DNA of 64,000 nt from Flavobacterium sp. IB48. GTDB taxonomy: Bacteria > Bacteroidota > Bacteroidia > Flavobacteriales > Flavobacteriaceae. Where the stretch lies: positions 124,001 to 188,000 of the forward strand of contig NZ_JAEFCA010000006.1 in NCBI RefSeq assembly GCF_016405855.1, in the 5' to 3' direction. Positions 1-8,970 of this stretch are shown here, in pieces. Below the pieces are notes generated by a model. It saw only the letters and a list, made by a program, of their open reading frames with translations, did no database searches and was not told the origin of the DNA. How positions within the stretch are numbered: the first letter of the stretch is position 1; each line of letters opens with the position of its first letter. The position numbers and the translations under genes are program-made.

Positions 1-1121
1 TCACGAATTACATTCGAACAAAGTGCTTTTTGCGTTCTGATTTCTGGGAAAGAATCTCCCATTTGCTCGCTTAAAGTCTCAACCAATTTATAAATAAATG
101 GCTCTTTAGTACCTAAGAAAGTAAATCCGTAACGAATAGCACGACGTAAAATTCTACGAATAACATATCCTGCCCCCGTGTTAGATGGCAACTGACCGTC
201 AGCAATAGCAAAAGCTACCGCGCGAACGTGATCTGCTACTACGCGAATAGCAATATTCATTTTATTTTGTTCTTCACTAATGCCTATTACATCATTAGTT
301 GTATATTTTGCACCTGTAATCGTTTCGATTTCTCTAATCAAAGGCATAAAAACATCAGTATCATAGTTTGATGTTTTTCCTTGTAAAGCCATACACAAAC
401 GCTCAAATCCCATTCCGGTATCTACGTGTTGTGCTGGAAGTTTTTCTAGAGAACCATCTGCTTTACGGTTGAATTCCATGAATACGTTATTCCAGATTTC
501 AACAACCTGAGCGTTATCTCCATTAACTTCTCCTTTTCCTGGTTTTAGCGCTTTTTCTTCTTCAGAACGTAAATCAACATGAATTTCAGAACAAGGTCCA
601 CAAGGCCCCTGATCTCCCATTTCCCAGAAATTATCTTTTTTATTTCCTAAAACAATTCGATCTTCATCAATTAAAGTTTTCCAGATATCCCAAGCTTCTT
701 GGTCAAAAGGAACATTATCTTCCTTACTTCCTTCAAAAACAGAAACGTAAAGATTTTCTTTTGGAATCTTATAAACCTCAGTCAATAATTCCCAAGCCCA
801 GTTGATCGCTTCTTTTTTGAAGTAATCACCAAAAGACCAGTTTCCTAACATTTCAAACATTGTGTGGTGGTAAGTATCGATACCAACCTCCTCAAGGTCA
901 TTATGTTTTCCTGAAACACGAAGACATTTTTGTGTATCGGCTATTCTTGGACTTTTTGGAGTTCCGTTCCCTAAGAAAAATTCTTTAAACTGGGCCATTC
1001 CCGAGTTATTGAACATTAAGGTTGGGTCGTCTTTAAGAACAATAGGAGCTGATGGAACAATAGTATGTCCTTTACTCTCAAAAAAATCTAAAAATTGTTT
1101 ACGTACGTCTTGTGATTTCAT
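1..1121 (-). CDS. alaS: Alanine--tRNA ligase, N-terminal part (cut by window edge)
   Basis: Class II alanyl-tRNA synthetase, which charges tRNA-Ala with alanine in the cytoplasm. The reverse strand reads from an ATG at 1119-1121 with a typical AlaS opening ([19 protein letters not shown]) and continues through the catalytic core, with stretches such as [18 protein letters not shown] and [19 protein letters not shown]. About 373 codons are present out of roughly 870 usual for the family; the rest, with the editing and C-Ala domains, lies beyond position 1. It is divergent from the M23 peptidase gene, with a 279-bp spacer. No frameshift is visible in the part seen. Confidence 0.96.
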   Translation of the reverse strand, partial: MKSQDVRKQFLDFFESKGHTIVPSAPIVLKDDPTLMFNNSGMAQFKEFFLGNGTPKSPRIADTQKCLRVSGKHNDLEEVGIDTYHHTMFEMLGNWSFGDYFKKEAINWAWELLTEVYKIPKENLYVSVFEGSKEDNVPFDQEAWDIWKTLIDEDRIVLGNKKDNFWEMGDQGPCGPCSEIHVDLRSEEEKALKPGKGEVNGDNAQVVEIWNNVFMEFNRKADGSLEKLPAQHVDTGMGFERLCMALQGKTSNYDTDVFMPLIREIETITGAKYTTNDVIGISEEQNKMNIAIRVVADHVRAVAFAIADGQLPSNTGAGYVIRRILRRAIRYGFTFLGTKEPFIYKLVETLSEQMGDSFPEIRTQKALCSNVIR

Positions 1122-1400
1122 ATTTTAATTAGAAAATGTGTCTGTTTAATGTGTCAATTTGATAACGTGCTGATTACGTTTTATTTTCAATCAATAATGC
1201 GTTAATTTTTAAAAACGAAAAGTAAAAACTTACGTTTTACAACAATAAAATTGCTAATTTGCGCATTATATAATTTAAGTAATTCTCCCCAAATTATCAA
1301 ATTATTTTGTTCTTGTAAAAAAGCCCAAACAACTGAAACATTTTGTCAAATTGTTCGTCTAAGTTATTTTACAAGCTGCAAAAATAGCGTATTTTAAAAT

Positions 1401-2378
1401 ATGGCGAAAGTAAAATATTATTACGACTCAGAAAATCTGGCTTATACGAAAATAAAAACCAGAAAAAGAATAAAAATTGGTTACGCATTACTATTTTTAT
1501 TGGCATCAGCACTATTTGGATTTTTAGTTTTTGTACTTCTAATTAATACTCCTTATTTCGAAACCCCAAAAGATCGTTTACAAGCCCGAGAAATCGAAAA
1601 TTTAAAACTGCAATATGCTATTTTGAATAAAAAATTGGATGAAATTGATGAAGCCGCAGATGCATTAGAAGAACGTGACAATAATATTTACCGCGTCTAT
1701 TTTAATAAAGCTGAAATTCCAGATTCTATAAGAAAAGCTGGTTTTAAAAATTCTGACCGATATAAAATTCTTGAAGGATATAATAATTCGCAATTGGTTT
1801 TAAATACCACCAAAAGAATTGATAAACTTTCAAAGCAATTAGCAATTCAGTCCAAATCTCTAGATGAAATTTTAAAATTAGCTGGAGCTAAAGAAAATTT
1901 ATTATTGGCAATTCCTGCCATTCAGCCAGTACGAAATGAAAATTTAAAACGTGTCGCGTCAGGTTTTGGATACCGTATTGATCCTTTCACGAAAGTCAGA
2001 AAAATGCATAACGGAATGGATTTCACTGCCAATACAGGCGCTCCAATATACGCAACAGGAGACGGAGTCGTTGACAGAGCTGACAATACTGCTTCTGGAT
2101 ACGGAAATCATATTGTGATCAGGCATGGTTTTGGATATGAAAGTTTGTATGCGCATTTAAGCAAATACAACTGTCATCCTGGACAGCGAGTAAAACGTGG
2201 CGATATTATTGGTTACGTTGGAAGCACAGGAAGATCTGAAGGCCCGCATTGTCATTATGAAGTACATAAAGACGGAAAAGTAGTTAATCCGTTGAATTTT
2301 TATTACGGAAATATTTCAGCTGTAGAATATGTGGCAATTTCACAAATGGCAAACCAAGAAAACCAATCATTAGATTAA
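1401..2378 (+). CDS. M23 family peptidoglycan metallopeptidase, membrane anchored
   Basis: Predicted cell-wall peptidase that cuts peptide cross-links of peptidoglycan. A short cytoplasmic tail is followed by one transmembrane segment (about residues 27-48), a coiled-coil-prone region (about 55-160) and a C-terminal LytM/M23 domain. The zinc and catalytic residues look intact: H203 and D207 in HNGMDF, and H283/H285 in GPHCHYEVH. The glycine-rich GYVGSTGRSEGPH stretch is typical of the family. Length (325 aa) fits flavobacterial members placed next to alaS. The MerR gene follows after 47 bp and is probably cotranscribed. Its exact substrate bond cannot be read from sequence. Confidence 0.93.
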   Translation: MAKVKYYYDSENLAYTKIKTRKRIKIGYALLFLLASALFGFLVFVLLINTPYFETPKDRLQAREIENLKLQYAILNKKLDEIDEAADALEERDNNIYRVYFNKAEIPDSIRKAGFKNSDRYKILEGYNNSQLVLNTTKRIDKLSKQLAIQSKSLDEILKLAGAKENLLLAIPAIQPVRNENLKRVASGFGYRIDPFTKVRKMHNGMDFTANTGAPIYATGDGVVDRADNTASGYGNHIVIRHGFGYESLYAHLSKYNCHPGQRVKRGDIIGYVGSTGRSEGPHCHYEVHKDGKVVNPLNFYYGNISAVEYVAISQMANQENQSLD

Positions 2379-2425
2379 TAGTACAAAAAATACTATTTTT
2401 GATGTAAAATAGAAAAAAACAAACC

Positions 2426-2758
2426 ATGCATATTGAACTTTCTAAAGACAAAAGATATTACAGTATTGGCGAAGTAGCCAAAGCTTTTAATGTCAATGCT
2501 TCTTTGATACGATTTTGGGACAGCGAATTTGACATTCTAAAACCTAAAAAAAATGCCAAAGGAAACAGAATGTTCACACCAGAAGATATTACCAACCTTC
2601 AATTGATTTATCACTTAGTAAAAGAAAGAGGATTTACTTTAGAAGGTGCCAAAACACACTTAAAAGAAGGTCAGAAGAAGACGTTAGATAAATTCGAAAT
2701 AATACGTAAATTAGAATTGATAAAAACGCAACTAAACGACATCAAAAACGAATTGTAA
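2426..2758 (+). CDS. MerR family transcriptional regulator
   Basis: Small DNA-binding protein of 110 aa. The N-terminal MerR winged helix-turn-helix is clear: YYSIGEVAKAFNVNASLIRFWDSEF (split here only by reading: helix-turn-helix at about residues 11-35), followed by a wing and a helix with LIYHLVKERGFTLEGAK. The C-terminal helix is short and there is no ligand-binding domain or cysteine cluster, so it is not a metal sensor of the MerR/CueR type. It lies between the M23 peptidase and the LemA gene on the same strand, 34 bp before lemA. Targets are unknown. Confidence 0.9.
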   Translation: MHIELSKDKRYYSIGEVAKAFNVNASLIRFWDSEFDILKPKKNAKGNRMFTPEDITNLQLIYHLVKERGFTLEGAKTHLKEGQKKTLDKFEIIRKLELIKTQLNDIKNEL

Positions 2759-2792
2759 TTAAAAATTGAAATAAACTTAAATCAAAACAAAT

Positions 2793-3377
2793 ATGAAAAA
2801 GTGGTTGATCCCTGTTGGAATTATTGTAGCTTTTATTGCTATTATCGCATTTTGGTCGATTGGAATTAAAAATACTGCTTTACAAAAAAGTCAAGCTGTT
2901 AACAAAGAGTGGGGAAATGTTCAAACCGCTTACCAAAGACGTAATGATCTTATCGGAAATTTAGTAAATACTGTTAAAGGTGCTGCAGACTTTGAAAAAG
3001 GAACTTTAACTGCTGTAATCGAAGCTCGTGCAAAAGCTACATCTGTAACAATTGATCCAAGCAACGTAACTCCAGAACAATTGGCACAATTTAACCAAGC
3101 GCAAAGCGGTGTATCTTCTTCTTTATCAAGATTATTAGTTTCTGTTGAGCAATATCCAACATTAAAAGCAAACGAAAACTTCTTAAAATTACAAGACGAA
3201 TTGGCTAGCACTGAAAATCAGATTTTAACAGCTAGAACTCGTTTCAATGAATCTGTACAAGATTACAACGGTTACGTTTTAAAGATTCCAAACAACTGGT
3301 TCTTGAGCGAATACAAAGAGAAACCATACTTTGAAGCTTCTACTGGAGCAGACAAACCTGTTGAAGTAAAATTCTAA
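2793..3377 (+). CDS. LemA family protein
   Basis: LemA proteins are small membrane-anchored helical proteins of poorly known function. This one (194 aa) has an N-terminal transmembrane segment (about residues 5-25) and then long amphipathic helices with the family's conserved WGNVQTAYQRRNDLIGNLV region and a C-terminal YNGYVLKIPNNWF stretch. It starts a three-gene set with two TPM-domain genes downstream (28 and 3 bp apart), an arrangement widely seen in bacteria and suggesting a common envelope role. The reverse-strand open frame inside it is a shadow. Confidence 0.93.
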   Translation: MKKWLIPVGIIVAFIAIIAFWSIGIKNTALQKSQAVNKEWGNVQTAYQRRNDLIGNLVNTVKGAADFEKGTLTAVIEARAKATSVTIDPSNVTPEQLAQFNQAQSGVSSSLSRLLVSVEQYPTLKANENFLKLQDELASTENQILTARTRFNESVQDYNGYVLKIPNNWFLSEYKEKPYFEASTGADKPVEVKF

Positions 3378-3405
3378 AAAAAAATTAAACTCTAAAATCA
3401 TTTTT

Positions 3406-3843
3406 ATGTCAAAAGTAGAAGATTTTTTAACCAAAGAAGAAGAGCAAGAAATTGTTGAAGCTATTCGTATGGCCGAAAATAATACTTCTGGCGAAATTAG
3501 AGTTCATATAGAAAAAACAACTTCTAAAGCTCATTACGATAGAGCTTTAGAAGTTTTTCATCAATTAAGAATGAATGAAACTAAATTGCAGAATGGTGTT
3601 CTACTCTATTTTGCAGTTGAAGATAAAAACTTTGTTATCTGTGGAGATAAAGGAATTAACGATGTGGTCGCAAATGATTTTTGGGATTGTACTAAAGATG
3701 TTATGACTAATCATTTTAAATCTGGCAATTTTAAACAAGGAATTGTTGATGGCATTTTGAATGCTGGAGAACAGCTTAAAAAATATTTCCCTTCTCAGGA
3801 AGACGATACAAACGAATTATCTAACGAAATCTCAAAAGGATAA
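3406..3843 (+). CDS. TPM domain-containing protein (no signal peptide)
   Basis: A 145-aa protein with a TPM (TLP18.3/Psb32/MOLO-1) fold. Motifs visible are the start EEEQEIVEAIRMAENNTSGEIRVHIE, then a central beta-strand GVLLYFAVEDKNFVICGDKGIND, and a C-terminal helix. Unlike the next gene it has neither a signal peptide nor a membrane segment, so it probably acts on the cytoplasmic side. It lies 28 bp after lemA and 3 bp before the second TPM gene, so the three are almost surely one operon. Function of the family outside photosystem repair is unclear. Confidence 0.88.
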   Translation: MSKVEDFLTKEEEQEIVEAIRMAENNTSGEIRVHIEKTTSKAHYDRALEVFHQLRMNETKLQNGVLLYFAVEDKNFVICGDKGINDVVANDFWDCTKDVMTNHFKSGNFKQGIVDGILNAGEQLKKYFPSQEDDTNELSNEISKG

Positions 3844-3846
3844 ATA

Positions 3847-4677
3847 ATGAAAAATTCCCAAATTAAAATCTCAAATTCTAATAGAATTTTTCAGATTACT
3901 CTTTTGTTTATCACATTATTTATCAGCAATGCTATTTTTGCTCAATTTGATATTCCCAAAAAGCCTGATTTCCAAACTTCTGTTTACGATTATGCAAATG
4001 TTTTAAGCGCTTCTGAAAAAACACAATTAGAAGAAAAATTAGTTCGTTACTCCGATTCTACCTCTACTCAAATTGTTGTTATTACTATCGAAAGCCTAAA
4101 AGGTGAAGATATTGGCATTCTTACTCCTAAATGGGCTCAAGAATGGGGAATCGGACAAGCTAAAGAAGATAATGGGGTTTTAATTTTATTGGCTAAAGCC
4201 GAAAGAAGAATCTGGATTTCTCCTGGTTATGGACTTGAAGACCGACTTACGGCCGGTATTGGTGGAGAAATCACAAGAAATATTATCATTCCAGAATTTA
4301 AAAAAGGAAGTTATTACAACGGTCTTGACAAAGGAGCCGATGCGCTTTTTGATGTTTTTAAAGGAAAATACAAAGGCGAACGCAAACAGAACAAAGGACA
4401 AGACTTTCCTTTTCTGCCTTTTATTGTAATTGTTGTTATTGTTTTAATTCTGCTTTCTCGAAATAAAAGAGGTGGTGGCGGAAATTCAGGCAACAACGGT
4501 GGCGGTGGCCCTAGTTTACTTGATGCTATTATTCTAAGTAATCTTGGAAGAAGCGGAGGTGGATTTGGAGGATTCGGAGGCGGATCATCTGGAGGCGGTT
4601 TTGGCGGAGGCGGTGGCTTCGGCGGAGGCTTTGGAGGCGGAGGATTCTCTGGAGGTGGTTCTGGAGGAAGCTGGTAA
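3847..4677 (+). CDS. TPM domain protein with signal peptide and Gly-rich tail (YgcG type)
   Basis: Envelope protein of 276 aa. It has an N-terminal signal peptide or anchor (about residues 15-36, ending in NAIFAQ), a TPM domain (about 45-180, with SVYDYANVLSASEK and GYGLEDRLTAGIGGEI), one transmembrane segment (about 195-207, FIVIVVIVLILLS), and a C-terminal low-complexity tail made mostly of GGG/GGF/GGS repeats. This layout matches the YgcG family, whose members pair with LemA. The tail ends in SGGSW, a common terminus in the family. It is the last gene of the lemA-TPM-TPM operon. Confidence 0.9.
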   Translation: MKNSQIKISNSNRIFQITLLFITLFISNAIFAQFDIPKKPDFQTSVYDYANVLSASEKTQLEEKLVRYSDSTSTQIVVITIESLKGEDIGILTPKWAQEWGIGQAKEDNGVLILLAKAERRIWISPGYGLEDRLTAGIGGEITRNIIIPEFKKGSYYNGLDKGADALFDVFKGKYKGERKQNKGQDFPFLPFIVIVVIVLILLSRNKRGGGGNSGNNGGGGPSLLDAIILSNLGRSGGGFGGFGGGSSGGGFGGGGGFGGGFGGGGFSGGGSGGSW

Positions 4678-4770
4678 TTTATTCTGGTTCTAATTTTCAT
4701 TGTTTGAGGTTTCAGGTTTAGGTTTCAATCTTAAAAAATCATACATTTACATTTTACAATTTATTAATAG

Positions 4771-5184
4771 ATGTTATCACATAAAGCAAAATACGCCCTT
4801 AAGGCCTTACTTTATTTAGCAGAACAAGACGAAAATCACATTTCTAGAACTGTAGAAATTGCTGATGGAGCGAATATTCCTAAAAAGTTCCTAGAACAGA
4901 TTTTACTGGATCTAAAACGCGGTCGTTTTGTAAGCAGTAAGCAAGGAAAATTTGGTGGATATTATCTGATAAAATCTAAAAACGACATTACTTTGGCAGA
5001 AATTCACCGATTATTTGACGGTGCAATTGCACTTTTGCCATGTGCTTCTTTAAATTTTTACGAACCTTGTTCTGATTGTAAAACCGAGTCTGAATGCAGT
5101 CTGCGTCACGGTCTAATGCTTATTAGAGACAAAACTTTGAAGGCCATGGAAGGCATTACAATCGCTTCTCTTGTAAAAAAATAA
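4771..5184 (+). CDS. Rrf2 family transcriptional regulator
   Basis: Winged-helix regulator of 137 aa. It opens with MLSHKAKYALKALLYLAEQ and the recognition region IPKKFLEQILLDLKRG, both typical of Rrf2. The loop that holds the iron-sulfur cluster in IscR-like members has cysteines here too (CASLNFYEPCSDCKTESEC), but spaced as in CymR/YwgB-type sulfur regulators rather than classical IscR; this assignment is tentative. The gene is followed by a 36-codon leader ORF and a TonB receptor, so these are plausible targets. A cofactor or sulfur-metabolite signal is an inference. Confidence 0.9.
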   Translation: MLSHKAKYALKALLYLAEQDENHISRTVEIADGANIPKKFLEQILLDLKRGRFVSSKQGKFGGYYLIKSKNDITLAEIHRLFDGAIALLPCASLNFYEPCSDCKTESECSLRHGLMLIRDKTLKAMEGITIASLVKK

Positions 5185-5226
5185 AAAAATATTTTCTAAA
5201 GTCTAGTAAATCGATAGAATTAATTA

Positions 5227-5234
5227 TATATTTG
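5227..5234 (+). promoter_or_regulatory. Bacteroidota -7 promoter element (TATATTTG)
   Basis: The octamer TATATTTG matches the Bacteroidota -7 consensus TAnnTTTG and lies 40 bp before the start of the short leader ORF at 5274. No good -33 TTTG is seen at the right spacing. A weak dyad centred on ATCGAT lies just upstream at about 5205-5220 and could be an operator for the neighbouring Rrf2 protein; that is a guess. Confidence 0.5.
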
Positions 5235-5273
5235 CCAAAAATAATTAACTAATCATTTACAAAATTTTAACTC

Positions 5274-5384
5274 ATGAAAGTACATTCTAGTAAATCAGGT
5301 GGACAAAATCTTTTGCAAAAAAACTATAATTATAAATTCACAACTGTGAATACTGGTTCATTTATGATGTGTATGTGTTGGTAA
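5274..5384 (+). CDS. Short leader ORF ending in a Met/Cys cluster (36 aa)
   Basis: An ATG-started frame of 36 codons between the Rrf2 gene and the TonB receptor. It reads MKVHSSKSGGQNLLQKNY and ends NTGSFMMCMCW before a TAA. Five of the last six sense codons are Met or Cys, which is very unusual. It sits 40 bp after a -7 promoter element and 48 bp before the receptor start. The likely role is a regulatory leader or uORF whose translation reports Cys/Met supply, or a small peptide in its own right. No terminator hairpin is obvious after it, so a classic attenuator is not proven. I do not recognise a named family. Confidence 0.55.
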   Translation: MKVHSSKSGGQNLLQKNYNYKFTTVNTGSFMMCMCW

Positions 5385-5432
5385 AAAAAATTTAATTTTA
5401 AATTCTACTAATCACATATACTTAATATAAAA

Positions 5433-7994
5433 ATGAAAACATCTATAAAAAATATACTTACAATACTTGCAGTTTTAACGTTCTCAATCTCATTCGCACA
5501 AAAAATAGACGGGGTTGTAACAACAGATCAAAATATTCCTTTAGAAGCAGCGAACGTGGTTATTAAAGGAACAACTTTTAGTGCAATTACAGACTCTGAA
5601 GGAAGATTTTCGATAGAATCACAAGGAAAATTACCGCTTACCCTTTTGGTTCAATACATTGGCTACAACACTGCCGAACTTGAAATCACGGCTATTCCAG
5701 CTTCACCTCTATTGGTTACTTTACGTGAAGAAAACAAACTTGTAGAAGTTGTAGTTTCTTCAAGAAGAAGAATAGAAAAAGTACAAGATGTGCCAATTGC
5801 TGTTTCGGTAGTTACAGGAAAACAAGCGGAAGCGGCTGGAGCATTTAACGTAAACCGTATTAAAGAATTGGTTCCTTCTGTTCAGTTGTATTCTTCTAAC
5901 CCAAGAAATACAGGAATCAATATTAGAAGCTTAGGTTCTCCTTTCGGATTAACAAATGACGGTATCGATCCTGGAGTTGGTTTTTATGTTGATGGTGTTT
6001 ATTATGCACGTCCAGCAGCGACTACTTTAGATTTTATTGACGTAGAACAAATCGAGGTTTTACGTGGTCCACAAGGTTCTTTATTCGGAAAAAATACAAC
6101 TTCTGGAGCTTTTAACATTACTTCTCGCAAACCAAGTTTTACTACTGGTGCCGATTTTGAACTTAGCTACGGAAATTATGCCTTTTTACAAGCTAAAGCT
6201 TCTGTTACAGGAGCATTAGGAAAAAAAGTGGCAGGTCGTTTATCTTTTTCTGGAACACAAAGAGATGGTTTAATCGATAACATTGCTACAGGAAGACCTA
6301 CAAATACTTTAAACAATCAAGGTTTTAGAGGACAATTATTATGGACTCCTACTGAAAATACAAACGTTACTTTTGCAGGTGACCTTACCACACAGCGTCC
6401 TGACGGATATGCGCAGGTTGTTGCTGGTGTTGCCCCTACTAAAAGGGCTGCATACCGTCAGTTTGATGCTATTATCGCCGATTTAAATTATCAATTGCCA
6501 AGTTTAAATGCTTTTGATCGTAAAATTGATCATGATACTCCTTGGCGTTCTGGACAAGATTTAGGAGGAGTTTCATTAAATGTCGATACAAAAATTGGAG
6601 GTGGAACACTTACTTCTACAACAGCATGGCGCTTCTGGAATTGGGATCCATCAAATGATAGAGATTTTACAGGATTACAGGTTTTAGCTAAATCTCAAAA
6701 CCCAACAAGACAAACACAAATTACACAAGAGGTTCGTTATGCTGGACAAATAACTTCAAAAATAAGCGGTGTTGGTGGAGTATTCTTTATTGATCAAACT
6801 TCTCAAACAGATGGTACAGAAGAATCTGGAAATGCACAATGGAGATTCTCTCAAAGCTCAACTAGCCCACTATGGAAAACACCAGGTCTTTTTGAAGGTT
6901 ACGGTATCCATACTGATGCAAGAATTAGAGCTTCGAGCGCAGCAGTATTTGGTCAGCTTGATTGGTCAGTTACAGAAAGATTCCACATTTTACCAGGTTT
7001 GAGATATAATTTTGATAAAAAAGACGCAAGTTATTCTCGTAAAACTTACGGAGGTCTTCAAACAACAGATCCTGCCTTATTGGCTTTGAAAAAATCAGTT
7101 TACTCAGATCAAGCATTTGACTCAGATACAGACAATACAGATTTTTCTGGAAACTTAACGCTTACTTACAAAGCATCAGACAAAATCAATGCTTATGCAA
7201 CATTTGCTAAAAGTTACAAACCAGTTGGAGTTAACGTAGCTGGGCTTCCAACAAACTCAGCAGGACAGCCAATGACTGAACTTGCTGTAGTTAAACCAGA
7301 AAAAGTATATCATTACGAAGTTGGAGTAAAAACATCTCCGTTTAAGAACTCTATTTTAAACTTAACACTATTTAATACTGACATCAAAGATTTCCAAACT
7401 AACGTTCAGGCAGCCGAATTAGGTGTAAACCGCGGTTATCTTGCAAATGCTGATAAAGTACGTGTAAGAGGTGCAGAATTGGATGCGAGCTTTGTTATCA
7501 ATTCACACATAACGATAAATGGTGCTGCTACTTATACAGATGGTAAATATGTGAAATTTACAAATGCACCGCTTCCGTTAGAAGAAACAGGACTTACTGT
7601 TGATGGAGTTCAGGTAGCTTATAAAGATGTTTCTGGAACTGATTTACCAGGTGCTTCAAGATGGGCTGGTTCTCTTGGAGGTGAGCTTTCTGATCATGCA
7701 AAATTCTTTGGTAATGCTGGAAAAATTTTCTTTGCTGCTGATAGTTACGCTCGTTCTGAATTTTCTTCAAGCCCTTCGGCTTCAAAATATTTAGTAGTTC
7801 AAGGTTATGCAATCTTTAATGCTCGTTTAGGTTTCCGTGCTTCGCAAGGTTTATCTATTCAAATTTGGGGAAGAAACCTTTTCAATAAAGATTACTATGA
7901 GCAATTATTGCCTGCAAGTGGTAACACTGGACAATATGCTGGAGTTCTTGGTGATCAAAGAACTTACGGAGTTACTTTTAAGTATTCACTGTAA
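5433..7994 (+). CDS. TonB-dependent outer-membrane receptor with carboxypeptidase-like N-domain
   Basis: Outer-membrane importer of 853 aa. It has a signal peptide (residues 1-22, ending SISFAQ), then a CarboxypepD_reg-like domain (about 25-95), a plug domain with VQDVPIAVSVVTGKQAE and IEVLRGPQGSLFGKNTTSG (about 115-230), and a 22-strand-type beta barrel ending in FKYSL with a terminal aromatic/Leu pattern. The plug resembles the Fe/small-molecule TonB receptors rather than SusC, and no SusD gene follows. The Rrf2 regulator and Cys/Met leader upstream suggest uptake of a sulfur-containing or sulfur-linked compound; this is inference. Confidence 0.92.
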   Translation: MKTSIKNILTILAVLTFSISFAQKIDGVVTTDQNIPLEAANVVIKGTTFSAITDSEGRFSIESQGKLPLTLLVQYIGYNTAELEITAIPASPLLVTLREENKLVEVVVSSRRRIEKVQDVPIAVSVVTGKQAEAAGAFNVNRIKELVPSVQLYSSNPRNTGINIRSLGSPFGLTNDGIDPGVGFYVDGVYYARPAATTLDFIDVEQIEVLRGPQGSLFGKNTTSGAFNITSRKPSFTTGADFELSYGNYAFLQAKASVTGALGKKVAGRLSFSGTQRDGLIDNIATGRPTNTLNNQGFRGQLLWTPTENTNVTFAGDLTTQRPDGYAQVVAGVAPTKRAAYRQFDAIIADLNYQLPSLNAFDRKIDHDTPWRSGQDLGGVSLNVDTKIGGGTLTSTTAWRFWNWDPSNDRDFTGLQVLAKSQNPTRQTQITQEVRYAGQITSKISGVGGVFFIDQTSQTDGTEESGNAQWRFSQSSTSPLWKTPGLFEGYGIHTDARIRASSAAVFGQLDWSVTERFHILPGLRYNFDKKDASYSRKTYGGLQTTDPALLALKKSVYSDQAFDSDTDNTDFSGNLTLTYKASDKINAYATFAKSYKPVGVNVAGLPTNSAGQPMTELAVVKPEKVYHYEVGVKTSPFKNSILNLTLFNTDIKDFQTNVQAAELGVNRGYLANADKVRVRGAELDASFVINSHITINGAATYTDGKYVKFTNAPLPLEETGLTVDGVQVAYKDVSGTDLPGASRWAGSLGGELSDHAKFFGNAGKIFFAADSYARSEFSSSPSASKYLVVQGYAIFNARLGFRASQGLSIQIWGRNLFNKDYYEQLLPASGNTGQYAGVLGDQRTYGVTFKYSL

Positions 7995-8022
7995 GCGGTT
8001 AGGTTAGTTAGTTTTAGTATTA

Positions 8023-8058
8023 AAAACGAGATGCATTTTAGAATGTGTCTCGTTTTTA
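8023..8058 (+). terminator. Intrinsic terminator after the TonB receptor
   Basis: A hairpin with the arms AAAACGAGA and TCTCGTTTT, with inner CATT/AATG pairing, followed by a T run. It lies 28 bp after the receptor stop. Confidence 0.8.
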
Positions 8059-8144
8059 TTTTCACAAAAAATTACATAAAACAGATTTTAAAATAATTAG
8101 GAATGAGATCATTTGTATAAATTCGCAGCCTGAATTTATCGCAA

Positions 8145-8888
8145 TTGAAAGGATCTTTTAAACTATTTTTCACTTTACTCTTTATTAGCCAACTAATTAC
8201 AGGGCAAAACCAAAGAAATATCGACCAGCAAACTCTAACCTGGATTCGTTATTATAATATTTTTCCCTTGTCCGAAAAGTGGGCGCTTCATTCTGAGTTT
8301 GATAATAGAAGTTTTGTAAATCCTGTTCATGAAAGCCTTTTTGTCATTAGATCTCAAGCTAGATATCGGGCCAATAAAATGATTGAAGTTGGAGCTGGAT
8401 TTGCTTTTTTCAATGTAAATACCCAAAATCCGTATGTTGATCCTGATTATTCTGTTCCTGAATATAGAGGGCAACAAGATGTAACTCTGATTAATGATCT
8501 TGCTAAAATCACTTTTCACAACCGTTTTCAGTTAGAAGAACGCTTCATTCAAAAAGCAGACAAAAACGGACTCTTGGACGAATTTTCATATGCTTTCCGA
8601 TTTAGATATCGTTTACAATCCATGTTTACCCTTTGGGAAAAAGAAGGCAGAAGCATAAAAGGAACTATTTCAGACGAAGTTCTTTTTAATTTCGGAAAAG
8701 ACAATCGCAAAAATACATTCGATCAAAACCGTTTTTATGTTGCTTTGCGTTATCACTTCAATCCAAATCTTGGTGTAGAATTGGGTTATTTAAAGAACTT
8801 TCAAAGACGCGCAAGTGGTGTAGATTTCTATGATCGTGATATTTTCAGACTTACGGTTTATCATCGAATTAATCGAAAAAAGTTATGA
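8145..8888 (+). CDS. DUF2490 family protein (secreted, beta-barrel-like)
   Basis: A 247-aa exported protein. The frame opens with a TTG at 8145 giving a good signal peptide (residues 1-20, ending LITGQ); no in-frame ATG is available upstream, so the TTG start is accepted. Alternating hydrophobic strands with motifs such as WALHSEFDNRSFVNP and FRFRYRLQSMFTLW fit the DUF2490 family of predicted outer-membrane barrels. It follows the TonB receptor after a terminator, so it is probably a separate unit. Function is unknown. Confidence 0.85.
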   Translation: MKGSFKLFFTLLFISQLITGQNQRNIDQQTLTWIRYYNIFPLSEKWALHSEFDNRSFVNPVHESLFVIRSQARYRANKMIEVGAGFAFFNVNTQNPYVDPDYSVPEYRGQQDVTLINDLAKITFHNRFQLEERFIQKADKNGLLDEFSYAFRFRYRLQSMFTLWEKEGRSIKGTISDEVLFNFGKDNRKNTFDQNRFYVALRYHFNPNLGVELGYLKNFQRRASGVDFYDRDIFRLTVYHRINRKKL

Positions 8889-8902
8889 GTTATGAGTTAT
8901 AC

Positions 8903-8941
8903 AAAAAATGCCTGTCAAATTGAATTTGACAGGCATTTTTT
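8903..8941. terminator. Bidirectional terminator between convergent genes
   Basis: A near-perfect hairpin with arms AATGCCTGTCAAATT and AATTTGACAGGCATT, flanked by A and T runs. It serves the DUF2490 gene on one side and the large receptor gene on the other. Confidence 0.88.
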
Positions 8942-8970
8942 GTAACCTTTGAGCCTTTGTCCCTCAAGAA

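Noticed and set aside
4314-4700. Proline-rich reverse-strand frame opposite the Gly-rich tail
   Set aside because: GGN repeats on one strand read as Pro codons on the other; a composition artefact.
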